A stretch of DNA of 64,000 nucleotides from an uncultured Pseudomonadota bacterium (GTDB lineage: Bacteria; Myxococcota_A; UBA796; CAJQPC01), in the NCBI GenBank assembly GCA_913060515.1, contig CAJXRZ010000013.1, forward strand, positions 39,645 through 103,644, read 5' to 3'. Shown here piece by piece: positions 8,255-15,828 of this stretch (the stretch's first letter is position 1; each line of letters opens with the position of its first letter). A program made the position numbers and the translations under genes. The notes under the pieces are model-generated. The model saw only the letters and a list, made by a program, of their open reading frames with translations. It did no database searches and had not been told where the DNA came from.

Positions 8255-9108
8255 TGTTCTTGCTTCTGCTGGCCTGCACCGGTGTGGAGCCGGTGGCGCC
8301 GGAGCCCGCCCCCAAGCTGGCCGCGCCAGATCTGGGCTCGATGACGGCCCGGACCGTGAAGGCAGAGAAGCGCTTGGCGGACTCGCCAGCCGGAGAGCTG
8401 CTCTGGTTGTCCATGGAGGCCCATGGCGGCTTGGGCAACTGGTACGCGGTGAGCCCCATCGCCTTCCGCTTCGACTACCGGCCGGTGGATCCCACCAAGA
8501 AGGTTCGGGACAGCGAGCAGCTCGTGGACACCTGGTCGTCCCGGGCTACACATCGGGTGAGCGGCAACGAGCAGCTGCGCTTTGGTTGGGACGGCAGCCA
8601 GGCCTGGAAGATAGAGCCCGAGGGCCAAGTTCTGGAGATCAATCCGCGCTTTTGGTCCATGACGCCGGCCTATTTTGTGGGCGTTCCTTTTGTGTTCGCC
8701 GACCCGGGCACCGTGTTGGAGTTGGGGCCCGATGAGACCGTGCGGGATCAACTCTGGAACACCGTCAAGGTGAGCTACGAGAGCGGCGTGGGGGATGCGC
8801 CGGACGACTGGTACGTGGTCTACCTGCACCCTGAGACCCACCGCGTGGGCGGCCTGCGCTACGTGGTCAGCTACCCCGGCTTCTTCCCCGACGGCGGGCA
8901 CAGTCCAGAGAAGTGGATGGCCTACAACGGCGAGCTGCAAATCGGCGATGTCACCGTAGCGGCCAGTCACCAGACCTTCACCTGGGGGCCTGAGGGGCTG
9001 GGAGACAAGGTCACGGACATCACCGTGAGCGGCTTGGAGTCCAGAAAGAACACGCTGGATGAGGCCTTCCAAGTGCCCGAGGGTGCCGTGGTGTTGACGG
9101 GCTACTGA
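8254..9108 (+). CDS. Lipoprotein of unknown function, DUF6503-like
   Basis: A 284-residue protein starting at the ATG that overlaps the helicase stop (TGATG). A seven-residue signal and Cys8 (LLLLAC) make it a lipoprotein with an unusually short leader, as in several other genes here. The body, with 'MEAHGGLGNWYAVSPIAFRF', 'FGWDGSQAWKI' and 'VVYLHPETHRVGGLRYVV', has the alternating-strand look of LolA/outer-membrane lipoprotein-sorting folds and resembles DUF6503 proteins; this is from memory only. Coupling to the helicase is positional and does not imply a shared function. Confidence 0.7.
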   Translation: MFLLLLACTGVEPVAPEPAPKLAAPDLGSMTARTVKAEKRLADSPAGELLWLSMEAHGGLGNWYAVSPIAFRFDYRPVDPTKKVRDSEQLVDTWSSRATHRVSGNEQLRFGWDGSQAWKIEPEGQVLEINPRFWSMTPAYFVGVPFVFADPGTVLELGPDETVRDQLWNTVKVSYESGVGDAPDDWYVVYLHPETHRVGGLRYVVSYPGFFPDGGHSPEKWMAYNGELQIGDVTVAASHQTFTWGPEGLGDKVTDITVSGLESRKNTLDEAFQVPEGAVVLTGY

Positions 9109-9202
9109 CTCGGAGACCGGAGCTTCGGCAATGTTTATCCCTCGGTCTGGGATGCTTGGATGGGACGGAACCTGTGGGGATGACGGGCTGTAGCTGGGGC
9201 GG

Positions 9203-10588
9203 CTAAACGGCCTGTCCCTGGCGCCGACGCCGCACCAACATCCCCAGGACCAGCCCCCCCCACAGGCTGCCAAGGCTCGGCGTAGCGGAGCAGGCGCAGC
9301 CCCCTGGATCGGGATCGGTGGCCTGGCCTCGCTGCCCGGTGTCATTGTCTTGGTTCTCGGGCGCAGAGTCCAGGGGCTCGGAGTCGCCGGTCTCAGTGGT
9401 CCCAGTCTCTCCAGTCTCCCCCGTGTCCTCGATGGGCTCTGTGGTCACCAAGGTCAGGTAGAAGCTGCCGTCCTCTGGCCCCCAGGAGCTGCCAAACCAG
9501 CTCACGAACTCCTCGACGAAGGTGAACTCCCATCGGGTCGTGCTGCCCACATCGGCGGGCATGGTGAAGGAGAAGGAGAAGGTGCCCACCTCGCCAGGTG
9601 CAGTGATGGCGTCGACTCCGGTCACGCGGCTGGCTGTGATCCAGTCGCTGGCGGTGACTGCACTGGCCACGTCTCGGGGCAGGGGCGCCAAGCGGGTTGA
9701 GGCCGGGTCCCAGGTGGTCGTGCCGGTGTTGGTCACCGAGATCTTGCCGCTCACCACGCTGCCGGCGGGCGCTGTGAGGGTGGCCCCGCTGGCGCCGGGG
9801 AAGTCCAGGGTGCCCCAGGTGGCGTGCCAGCCCGTTGGGCAGTTGTAGGTGAGGGGATCGCTGGTCGTGAGCACACCCAGGTGGTTGCCGACGGTGCGTT
9901 CCGAGCCATCGGATGGGCTGTTGACCACGCCCCCGCTCGAGGTCCACATGGTCGAGGAACCACCGCCATCCAGGTTCATGGCCCGATAGGCGCCGATGCT
10001 GTGCATCAGGACGGCCAGCTCGTCGATGGTCATGCCGCGGCTGGCTGTGGTCCGGCCGTCCACGGTGACCAGGTACAGGGTCCCGCCATCCTCGGAGTAG
10101 CCCGCCGATGTGCGCGGCGCGCGTCCACCGCCGCAGCCTCCACAGTCCACTGCAGCGCCATGCAGCACCACCGTGGCGTCGCCGTTGACCGCCTCCTCCC
10201 CCCAGCTTGGGAAGGTCGTCGTGCTCGGCGCCGGGAAGTGCTCGACGTGGTGCTCGCCGAAGACGATGGCGCCCCGGTAGCCGCTGTAGTCGGACTCGGG
10301 CCACTCGCTGCCGTTGCCGGCTGCCCGGCCATAGTCTGGGCCGTAGTCCGAGTAGGAGAAGAAGCCCCCGTTCACGGCGGCCACGGCGCCGACGGAGCTG
10401 GCCCATGCGCTGGTCTTCTGTTTGCGCTCGCTGGATGCGGTGGCGCGCATGCGAACGCCAGAGGTGCAGAGGTTGATGCGCGTGGCGCTGATCCAGGAGC
10501 TGCCGTCACTCCAGCGGGCGTAGTCCACTCCAGATCCGATGGAGGTGTAGGACTGAGCCGAGGCCAGGGAGCTGAGGAGGAGAATCAT
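9203..10588 (-). CDS. Secreted phosphodiester glycosidase with MYXO-CTERM-type tail
   Basis: A 461-residue exported protein. Signal peptide (1-11), then a phosphodiester glycosidase (NAGPA/DUF2233) domain with 'AVNGGFFSYSDYG', 'LYLVTVDGRT' and the family hallmark NLDGGGSSTMW (about residues 214-224). A beta-sandwich of the Ig-like NBR1 type follows (about 265-385), then a Thr/Glu/Gly linker, and a tail GGCACSATPSLGS, a hydrophobic helix and RRRRQ: the MYXO-CTERM pattern of surface sorting known in Myxococcota. It would remove sugar-phosphodiester caps or act on polysaccharide outside the cell. It is divergent from the lipoprotein at 10714. Confidence 0.85.
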   Translation of the reverse strand: MILLLSSLASAQSYTSIGSGVDYARWSDGSSWISATRINLCTSGVRMRATASSERKQKTSAWASSVGAVAAVNGGFFSYSDYGPDYGRAAGNGSEWPESDYSGYRGAIVFGEHHVEHFPAPSTTTFPSWGEEAVNGDATVVLHGAAVDCGGCGGGRAPRTSAGYSEDGGTLYLVTVDGRTTASRGMTIDELAVLMHSIGAYRAMNLDGGGSSTMWTSSGGVVNSPSDGSERTVGNHLGVLTTSDPLTYNCPTGWHATWGTLDFPGASGATLTAPAGSVVSGKISVTNTGTTTWDPASTRLAPLPRDVASAVTASDWITASRVTGVDAITAPGEVGTFSFSFTMPADVGSTTRWEFTFVEEFVSWFGSSWGPEDGSFYLTLVTTEPIEDTGETGETGTTETGDSEPLDSAPENQDNDTGQRGQATDPDPGGCACSATPSLGSLWGGLVLGMLVRRRRQGQAV

Positions 10589-10713
10589 GTCGGCATTCTC
10601 GCAGAAGTTCGTGGGCTCTGGCCAGCGGGGCTCCTAGGCGTTCTGGCGCTTGTCCTTGCTTTACTTTCCCGCGTTGCGAGGCCACAATGAGCACGCAGGG
10701 AGGAGGAGGAGCC

Positions 10714-11559
10714 ATGGCTCTGGGAAGTGGGGAGCGAGTCGGGCCGAACTGGGTCTTGGTCTCTGGGTTGATCTGCGCACTCACTGGGGTTGTGGCGGCT
10801 TGTGCACCAAGCGGGCCCCTCGTCATTCCTTTCCAGCCGCCGCGGGAGCCCATCACAGGCTTGGACGTGGTCCAAGCTGGGGAGACGGAGTTCAGCGGGA
10901 ACGTCGGGGCCGCGGTGACTCCGAACATCGGCTCGGATCAAGGCTGGACGGTGGAACCCTGGGACCCCAGTCTGCTGGCGCCGCCTTGGAGCCTGGGCCT
11001 AAACCACGGACTCGAGCGCCTGGAGCTTCGGGTCTTGGTGGGTCAGCACTTCCTGGCACGCCAGGGCAGCGTGGGCGTGGGCTATCGCTTGCCCAGCGCT
11101 GGCAAGTGGGACTTCATCGCCGACGCCGCCCTGGCGGCTTCCCGCTACCAGAGCCGCTTCGAGGTGCCTCGGGACGACTACGTGGACACCGCTGGGGGCT
11201 ACGTGGAGCCCTCGGACAACCCCAGCTTCACCGCCCGTGATCCCGGTTGGTACGCCTACGCCTACTGGATCATGGCCCCCAGCCTTCGGGCCCGGGCCGT
11301 TTGGCGACCCAACCCTCAGCTCAGCGTGCCGTTGGCGGTGCGCGTGGCGCACAGCCGCACTGGATTTGGCTACGGACTCCTGGACTTTGAACAGGAGCAG
11401 GAGAACTACGTGGAGCTGAGCGCAGGGGCCATCTGGAGCCTCAGTGAGACCTGTCTGTCGGTCGGCGCCGGCGTACATGCGACGGTTCACCCTTACCCAA
11501 CGGTGCTCACGAATGTCTCCTTGTCCTGTGATGTGGACTGGAAGGCGCTCAGACGCTGA
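10714..11559 (+). CDS. Outer-membrane-type lipoprotein, possible beta-barrel
   Basis: A 281-residue protein. An upstream ATG at 10687 is in frame, but the run GGAGGAGGAGGAG immediately before 10714 is an ideal ribosome site for the later ATG. The leader is long (about 29 residues) and ends in VVAAC, giving lipidated Cys30. The mature part alternates short hydrophobic strands with Tyr/Trp-rich turns ('SVGVGYRLPSAG', 'SLRARAVWRPNPQLS', 'ELSAGAIWSLSE'), as in outer-membrane beta-barrels. I do not recognise the family. It is convergent with the DUF1501 gene, two bases apart. Confidence 0.65.
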   Translation: MALGSGERVGPNWVLVSGLICALTGVVAACAPSGPLVIPFQPPREPITGLDVVQAGETEFSGNVGAAVTPNIGSDQGWTVEPWDPSLLAPPWSLGLNHGLERLELRVLVGQHFLARQGSVGVGYRLPSAGKWDFIADAALAASRYQSRFEVPRDDYVDTAGGYVEPSDNPSFTARDPGWYAYAYWIMAPSLRARAVWRPNPQLSVPLAVRVAHSRTGFGYGLLDFEQEQENYVELSAGAIWSLSETCLSVGAGVHATVHPYPTVLTNVSLSCDVDWKALRR

Positions 11560-11561
11560 GG

Positions 11562-12836
11562 CTAGTCGATGAGGGCCGAGAGCAGGGGGCCTTGGTAGCC
11601 AGCATCAAAGGGGTCCGCGCCGGCCAACTCCATCAAGGTGGCGCCCAGGGTGTCCTGACCCGCCAGGATGCCGTCCGAGTGCACAGCGCCGCTCTCCGGA
11701 TCCAGCTTCTGGCCCACCAGGCCGGCGTCAAAGCCACCCAGAACCTGCCCGCCACGCACACCCGGACCGAAGAGCAGAGCGGAGGTGTAGGGCCAGTGGT
11801 CCTTGCCGCCAGCGCTGTTGAGCAGCGGGGTGCGGCCCATCTCGGAGAGCACGACCACCACCACCTCTTCGGCCAGAGTGGGGGCTTGCACACCCGGGGT
11901 CGTGGCCAGGGTCTGGGCCAGGGTGAGCAGGTGGGCGAAGAGGTCCTCGAAGAGCTCGGACTGCTGCATGTGGCTGTTGGAGTGGCTGTCCCAGCGGGTC
12001 AGGGCACTGCGCTCCGGGTGGTTCAGAGTGACCGAGCGGCTCAGGCCCAAGGCCAGGGCGTCCACACCCAGGCGCAGCTGGTCGGTGAAGGCCTCGCCGC
12101 CGCTCAGGCTCAGCTCCGCGCCCAGAGCGCCCAGCTGCTCGGCACGTTCCAGGGAGCTGCCGTAGCCTTGGACCAGCTGTGCCTGGGCGGCCGTCTCTTG
12201 AGCGCGGCTCTGGTTTTGTTCGGCCAGCCACGCGTCCACCGCGTTGGAGTCCGTTGGGGCGGGCAAGCCAACGGCCAAGTCCGAGTTCAGCAGAATCTGT
12301 CCGCTGCTCAGGTCGGCGAGCTGGCTGGAGGTGCTGGCCCGGGCCACGAACATGCCCATCTCTCCAAAGAAGCCGGGGCCGCCGACCAAGAGGTGCGGCA
12401 CCAAGAAGTCTTCGGCCTGTGCTGCTGCGATGCGTGTGGCCCAGTCTCCGCCCGCCGCGCTGACATTCCCGGTGGTCATCAGCCGCAGGGCGACGGCGTG
12501 AGAGACCGAGGGCACGTGCAGACCGTTGACCACCGCCAGGCTCTGGTGGTGTTGCTCGAAGAACCGGTCGACGGAGGGACGCCGTGGATGGGAGACGTAG
12601 GGGATGCTCCCTGCCATCGCCACGGTGGCCTCCGGCTCCGCTTGAACCTCGGGTCCTTCCAGGTGGGTGGCAAAGGCGCACAGCGGATCCCAGCCGCCGC
12701 TGGCGTAGATGAAGAGGAAGCGGCGGGCGCTCGGCGCCGTGGCCGCCCGGGCGGGCCAGGGTGCAAGGGCAGAGGCTGCGGTGCCGCCGATCGCCAGCCC
12801 AGCGGCGAGCACTTCGCGGCGGGTCAGAGTGGCCAT
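11562..12836 (-). CDS. DUF1501 protein, Tat-exported
   Basis: A 424-residue protein beginning with a twin-arginine signal (TRREVLAAGLAIGG, Arg6-Arg7, cleavage near ARA31). The body matches the DUF1501 family, sulfatase-like alkaline-phosphatase-superfamily proteins: 'FIYASGGWDPLCAF', 'HSNSHMQQSELFEDLFAHLL', 'VVVLSEMGRTPLLNSAGGKDHWPYTSALLFGPGVRGG'. Its ATG overlaps the TGA of the gene upstream by one base, so the two are translationally coupled. DUF1501 genes usually follow a DUF1549/DUF1800-type partner, as here. The substrate is unknown; it acts in the periplasm or outside. Confidence 0.88.
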   Translation of the reverse strand: MATLTRREVLAAGLAIGGTAASALAPWPARAATAPSARRFLFIYASGGWDPLCAFATHLEGPEVQAEPEATVAMAGSIPYVSHPRRPSVDRFFEQHHQSLAVVNGLHVPSVSHAVALRLMTTGNVSAAGGDWATRIAAAQAEDFLVPHLLVGGPGFFGEMGMFVARASTSSQLADLSSGQILLNSDLAVGLPAPTDSNAVDAWLAEQNQSRAQETAAQAQLVQGYGSSLERAEQLGALGAELSLSGGEAFTDQLRLGVDALALGLSRSVTLNHPERSALTRWDSHSNSHMQQSELFEDLFAHLLTLAQTLATTPGVQAPTLAEEVVVVVLSEMGRTPLLNSAGGKDHWPYTSALLFGPGVRGGQVLGGFDAGLVGQKLDPESGAVHSDGILAGQDTLGATLMELAGADPFDAGYQGPLLSALID

Positions 12837-14455
12837 CAGTACTCCACGAAGGCGGGGTGACGCATCAACCCAGAGAGCAGCATGGTCCAGGCCTTCTCGG
12901 CGCTGTCGGAGCTCTGGTAGAGGCCCTCCCAGAGGGCCACGAGGCTCTGCTCTTCCTCCGGCGTGGCACCGCGGCTCCAGGTGCTCCTGCAGAGGTCTTG
13001 GATCTGGGCGCGCAGCACGCTGTCCTCGGGCGCGGAGCGCAGGTCTGTGACGTGCCCAAAGAGGCGGCGGTCCCCAAGCGAGGCCAAGCTGTCCTGCTCC
13101 ACCACGAATGCTGCTGCACCCTCTGCCAAGCGCTGTTGCACCAGCACGCTGGTCAGGCTGTAGTTTTCAGCTTCGCTCACGGCGATCAGACCGTCGGCTC
13201 CTCCGGCCAGCAGCCGCACGCCGGTGGTGTCGTTGGAGAGCATCTCGCCCCCTTGCCAAGTCCAAGAGAAGCCCGTGAGGGCCTGGGTCTGGCGGGCGAG
13301 CAGCGCTGGAGACATCAATCGCTTGGGTGTGGTGCCAGGGAAGTTGGGGTCGGCGGAGCGGTACAGCGGGTCGTCCACCAGAGAGCGGTACAGGGCGCGC
13401 AGAGTCAGGTCCCCCTCGATGAAGGCCTCGCGGTGTGCGCTCAGGGAGCCGGTGTCTTCAAGGGCCACAGGGCGTCCCAACAGGCCCTCGAATCCCTGTT
13501 GTACGGCGCACTCGCCGAAGCGGGGATCGGCGGCGATCTGTTGTCCGAGATCGTAGAGGGAGCTGCCGGGTTGACCGTAAAAGGCGGGTTCCGGTCCTTG
13601 CTGTTGCCACTTCAGCTCTCGGGCGGGGTAGTAGCCTGCGGCCTCTGTGAAGCTCTCTGGGTGGTTGCGCCAGAAGCCCCAGAGGTAGCTGCTGATGGGG
13701 TCCAGGGCAGCGTGGCAGCCCAGGCAGGCCGCTTCGCTCGAGGCGCGCTCCTGGAGGCCGGATGCCGTGGTGTCTCCCTCGAAGAAGTCCACGCCTGCCG
13801 AGAAGCGCTCGTCGCAGAGCAGGATGCGCACGATGGCCTCGGCGCGACCTCGGTTGCGGTTCTCGGAGGTGGAGGTATAGCGCCACCACAGCCCGTTGCT
13901 GACCAGTACGCCTGCGTCGGGGCGGCCGTCGGTGTAGCGCCCCATCATCCAGCCCTCTTCGTTGGGGGGCTCGATGCCCTCGATGGGCCAGCTCTGGGCC
14001 AGCCGCTCGGTGGTCATGGTCCAGTCTGCTGTGACCAGGGCGGTGTAGGGGTAGTCGTCGTTGGCCACGCGCTGCAGGATCTGCAGGGGTTCCAGGCCCA
14101 CGGCGCTCACGAAGCGCTGATGCGCTGCAGGGTCCGTGAGCAAGTCGTAGTCGCCGTCCACGCCGACCACGAAGGCGTCCAAGCGCGTGCGGTAGATCAG
14201 CGCGTAGCGGTCCATCAAGGTGGAACCAAAGGCGGGGTCTTGCACCGCTTCGTCCAGCAGCTCAGGCAGGACGCTGGGGTCCTCGGCCAGACGGTCCAGC
14301 TCCTCCAGAGTGGGGGGGCGACCGCGCAGGTCCAGGCTCGCCCGTCGTAGCAAGGCGGCGTTGTCCAAGGCGATGGGGGCCTCTGGAGTGAGCAGAGCGG
14401 AGTCTTGAGGCGCCGGCGCGCAGGCGAGCAGCCAAAACAGGCCGACCGATGCCAT
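12836..14455 (-). CDS. DUF1549-like cytochrome-type lipoprotein partner of DUF1501
   Basis: A 539-residue lipoprotein; I place the start at the ATG at 14455, which gives a leader ending in WLLAC (Cys12) and overlaps the upstream stop as TGATG. The segment 'LLRRASLDLRGRPPTLEELDRL' matches the PSCyt2/DUF1549 opening, and a CLGCH haem-binding-type motif lies around residue 243. A second half resembles the C-terminal parts of these planctomycete-type proteins. DUF1549 and DUF1501 genes are a well-known pair of unknown biochemical role. A single CxxCH could bind one c-type haem; the distal ligand is not evident. Confidence 0.75.
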   Translation of the reverse strand: MASVGLFWLLACAPAPQDSALLTPEAPIALDNAALLRRASLDLRGRPPTLEELDRLAEDPSVLPELLDEAVQDPAFGSTLMDRYALIYRTRLDAFVVGVDGDYDLLTDPAAHQRFVSAVGLEPLQILQRVANDDYPYTALVTADWTMTTERLAQSWPIEGIEPPNEEGWMMGRYTDGRPDAGVLVSNGLWWRYTSTSENRNRGRAEAIVRILLCDERFSAGVDFFEGDTTASGLQERASSEAACLGCHAALDPISSYLWGFWRNHPESFTEAAGYYPARELKWQQQGPEPAFYGQPGSSLYDLGQQIAADPRFGECAVQQGFEGLLGRPVALEDTGSLSAHREAFIEGDLTLRALYRSLVDDPLYRSADPNFPGTTPKRLMSPALLARQTQALTGFSWTWQGGEMLSNDTTGVRLLAGGADGLIAVSEAENYSLTSVLVQQRLAEGAAAFVVEQDSLASLGDRRLFGHVTDLRSAPEDSVLRAQIQDLCRSTWSRGATPEEEQSLVALWEGLYQSSDSAEKAWTMLLSGLMRHPAFVEY

Positions 14456-15381
14456 CACCACGGTGGGGCCTGCCAGTCCATGAGTGGAGAGAGGTCGACG
14501 CAGAAATCGCCGCCTTCGGTGCAGGCCATGCAGCTCTGCTCTCCGAACTCGGGCAGAAGCAGCTCCACCCAGTGACCGGTGCTGGACTGTCGGGCGCCAA
14601 TGCGCTGCTCCGTGGTGTTCCAGGGCGCGCACTGGCCATTGGACTCCTTCAGGGAGAGCTCAAAGCTCAGGCTGTCGAAGTCGGGGTCCAGCCCAGAGAT
14701 GTTGCCCAGCATCAACAGCTCTCGCTGCGCGCCGGCCTGGCTGGCAAAGCCGCTGAGCTGCACCTGCAGTCCCTCCTCCATCCAGGTGCCCTGGGCCTGG
14801 GGGCCGGACCAGTGAGAGGGGCCATCCAGGGCGATGAAAGAGTAGCTCTTCCCCGCGTCCTCCGCCTTGCCAGCGATGGCCAAGCAGGAGCAGTTGAAGT
14901 CGACGTCGGGCGCCATGATGTCCGTCTGGCCATTGAGCCCCTCGCCTTGCCAGCGCAGGGCACGCATCGGCTCCATGCGCTGGTACAAGTCGTCGAAGGC
15001 CGGAAGGGTCTGGGGATCCATGAAGCCCTCGCTCCACTGCCAGGTGGTCATCGGGCCGTTGAGCCAGGCCTGGCTCTCCTCGCTGAAGCAGGCATCCTGC
15101 CAGTGCGCGGTGGTGGTCCCGTTTTGGCTCAAGGTGTCCACCCGGGGGCAGTCTTTGCTGCCGTAGCGCATGGCGGCTTGGTAGGAGGCCAGCACAGGCT
15201 CGGGGTGCAAGCTCAGCACCTGCCCGAAGCTTCTCTCCAAGGAGCGGCTCAGGGCCTCCTGGTCCTCTTCGGGGAGCGCTTCGATGCTGTAGGGATGCGG
15301 GGAGGAGGCTGTCTCCTGGGCCACCGGGGTCTCCGGTGTGGCCGTTGCGCAGGCCAGTGTCATCCAGAGCGTGTGTGCCAT
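14455..15381 (-). CDS. Lipoprotein of unknown function, first gene of DUF1501 operon
   Basis: A 308-residue lipoprotein with leader MAHTLWMTLAC (Cys11). A longer in-frame reading exists, but GAGGTGG lies directly before the ATG at 15381 and a TATACT box lies a few bases further upstream, so the shorter start fits. The mature part is rich in Trp, Gln and Ser, with a C-terminal cluster of cysteines (in 'SCMACTEGGDFC') that suggests disulfides or metal binding. No family is recognised. It is the promoter-proximal gene of the coupled operon with the DUF1549-like and DUF1501 genes, so it likely serves the same process. Confidence 0.65.
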   Translation of the reverse strand: MAHTLWMTLACATATPETPVAQETASSPHPYSIEALPEEDQEALSRSLERSFGQVLSLHPEPVLASYQAAMRYGSKDCPRVDTLSQNGTTTAHWQDACFSEESQAWLNGPMTTWQWSEGFMDPQTLPAFDDLYQRMEPMRALRWQGEGLNGQTDIMAPDVDFNCSCLAIAGKAEDAGKSYSFIALDGPSHWSGPQAQGTWMEEGLQVQLSGFASQAGAQRELLMLGNISGLDPDFDSLSFELSLKESNGQCAPWNTTEQRIGARQSSTGHWVELLLPEFGEQSCMACTEGGDFCVDLSPLMDWQAPPW

Positions 15382-15423
15382 CCACCTCAGTATACAGGCC
15401 GAAAAAGAGGCTACTCTGTGGGC

Positions 15424-15828
15424 ATGTCCAAGCTCTCCGCCGCCCAGGCCACAGACTTTCTGAGCCAAGCCTTTCCCCACACCACAATCCAGGTGGAGGA
15501 GCTGCAGAGTGGGCACGCTCTGATCACGCTGCAGGCTGGGCCTACTCACCTGCGTCCGGGCGGCTACATCAGCGGCCCCACACAGATGGCGATGGCCGAT
15601 ACGGCTGCGTACATGGTGGTCATGTCCATGCTGGGCGTCACCCCCATGGCGGTGACCAGCAACCTGAACATCCACTTTCTCCGCCCTTGTGTGGGAGAGG
15701 CGGTTCAGGCCGTCGGCACGCTGCTGCGCATTGGAAAGCGCAGCGCAGTGGTTCGGGTGGACGTACGGGCGCTGGGGTCCGAGAAGCAGTCCAGCGAGGT
15801 CACGGTGACCTACGCTCTGCCCGAGTGA
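15424..15828 (+). CDS. PaaI-type hotdog thioesterase (second copy type)
   Basis: A 134-residue single hotdog domain: 'LRPGGYISGPTQMAMADTAAYMVVM' is the central helix region with the catalytic acidic residue in MADTAAY, and 'TSNLNIHFLRP' the following strand. The HGG loop of classical PaaI is replaced by YISGP, as in the subgroup of PaaI-like proteins with 'ISGP'. It probably hydrolyses acyl-CoA in the cytoplasm. The start ATG at 15424 lies 42 bases from the divergent operon start. The stop TGA overlaps the ATG of the HAD-APH gene, so the two are coupled and may serve one acyl-CoA route. Confidence 0.8.
   Translation: MSKLSAAQATDFLSQAFPHTTIQVEELQSGHALITLQAGPTHLRPGGYISGPTQMAMADTAAYMVVMSMLGVTPMAVTSNLNIHFLRPCVGEAVQAVGTLLRIGKRSAVVRVDVRALGSEKQSSEVTVTYALPE

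Noticed and set aside
12761..14350. Long + strand frame opposite the DUF1549-like gene
   Set aside because: Composition (Val/Gln/Gly/Leu-rich, no motifs) is typical of a mirror frame, and the - strand carries the CxxCH protein with coupled starts.
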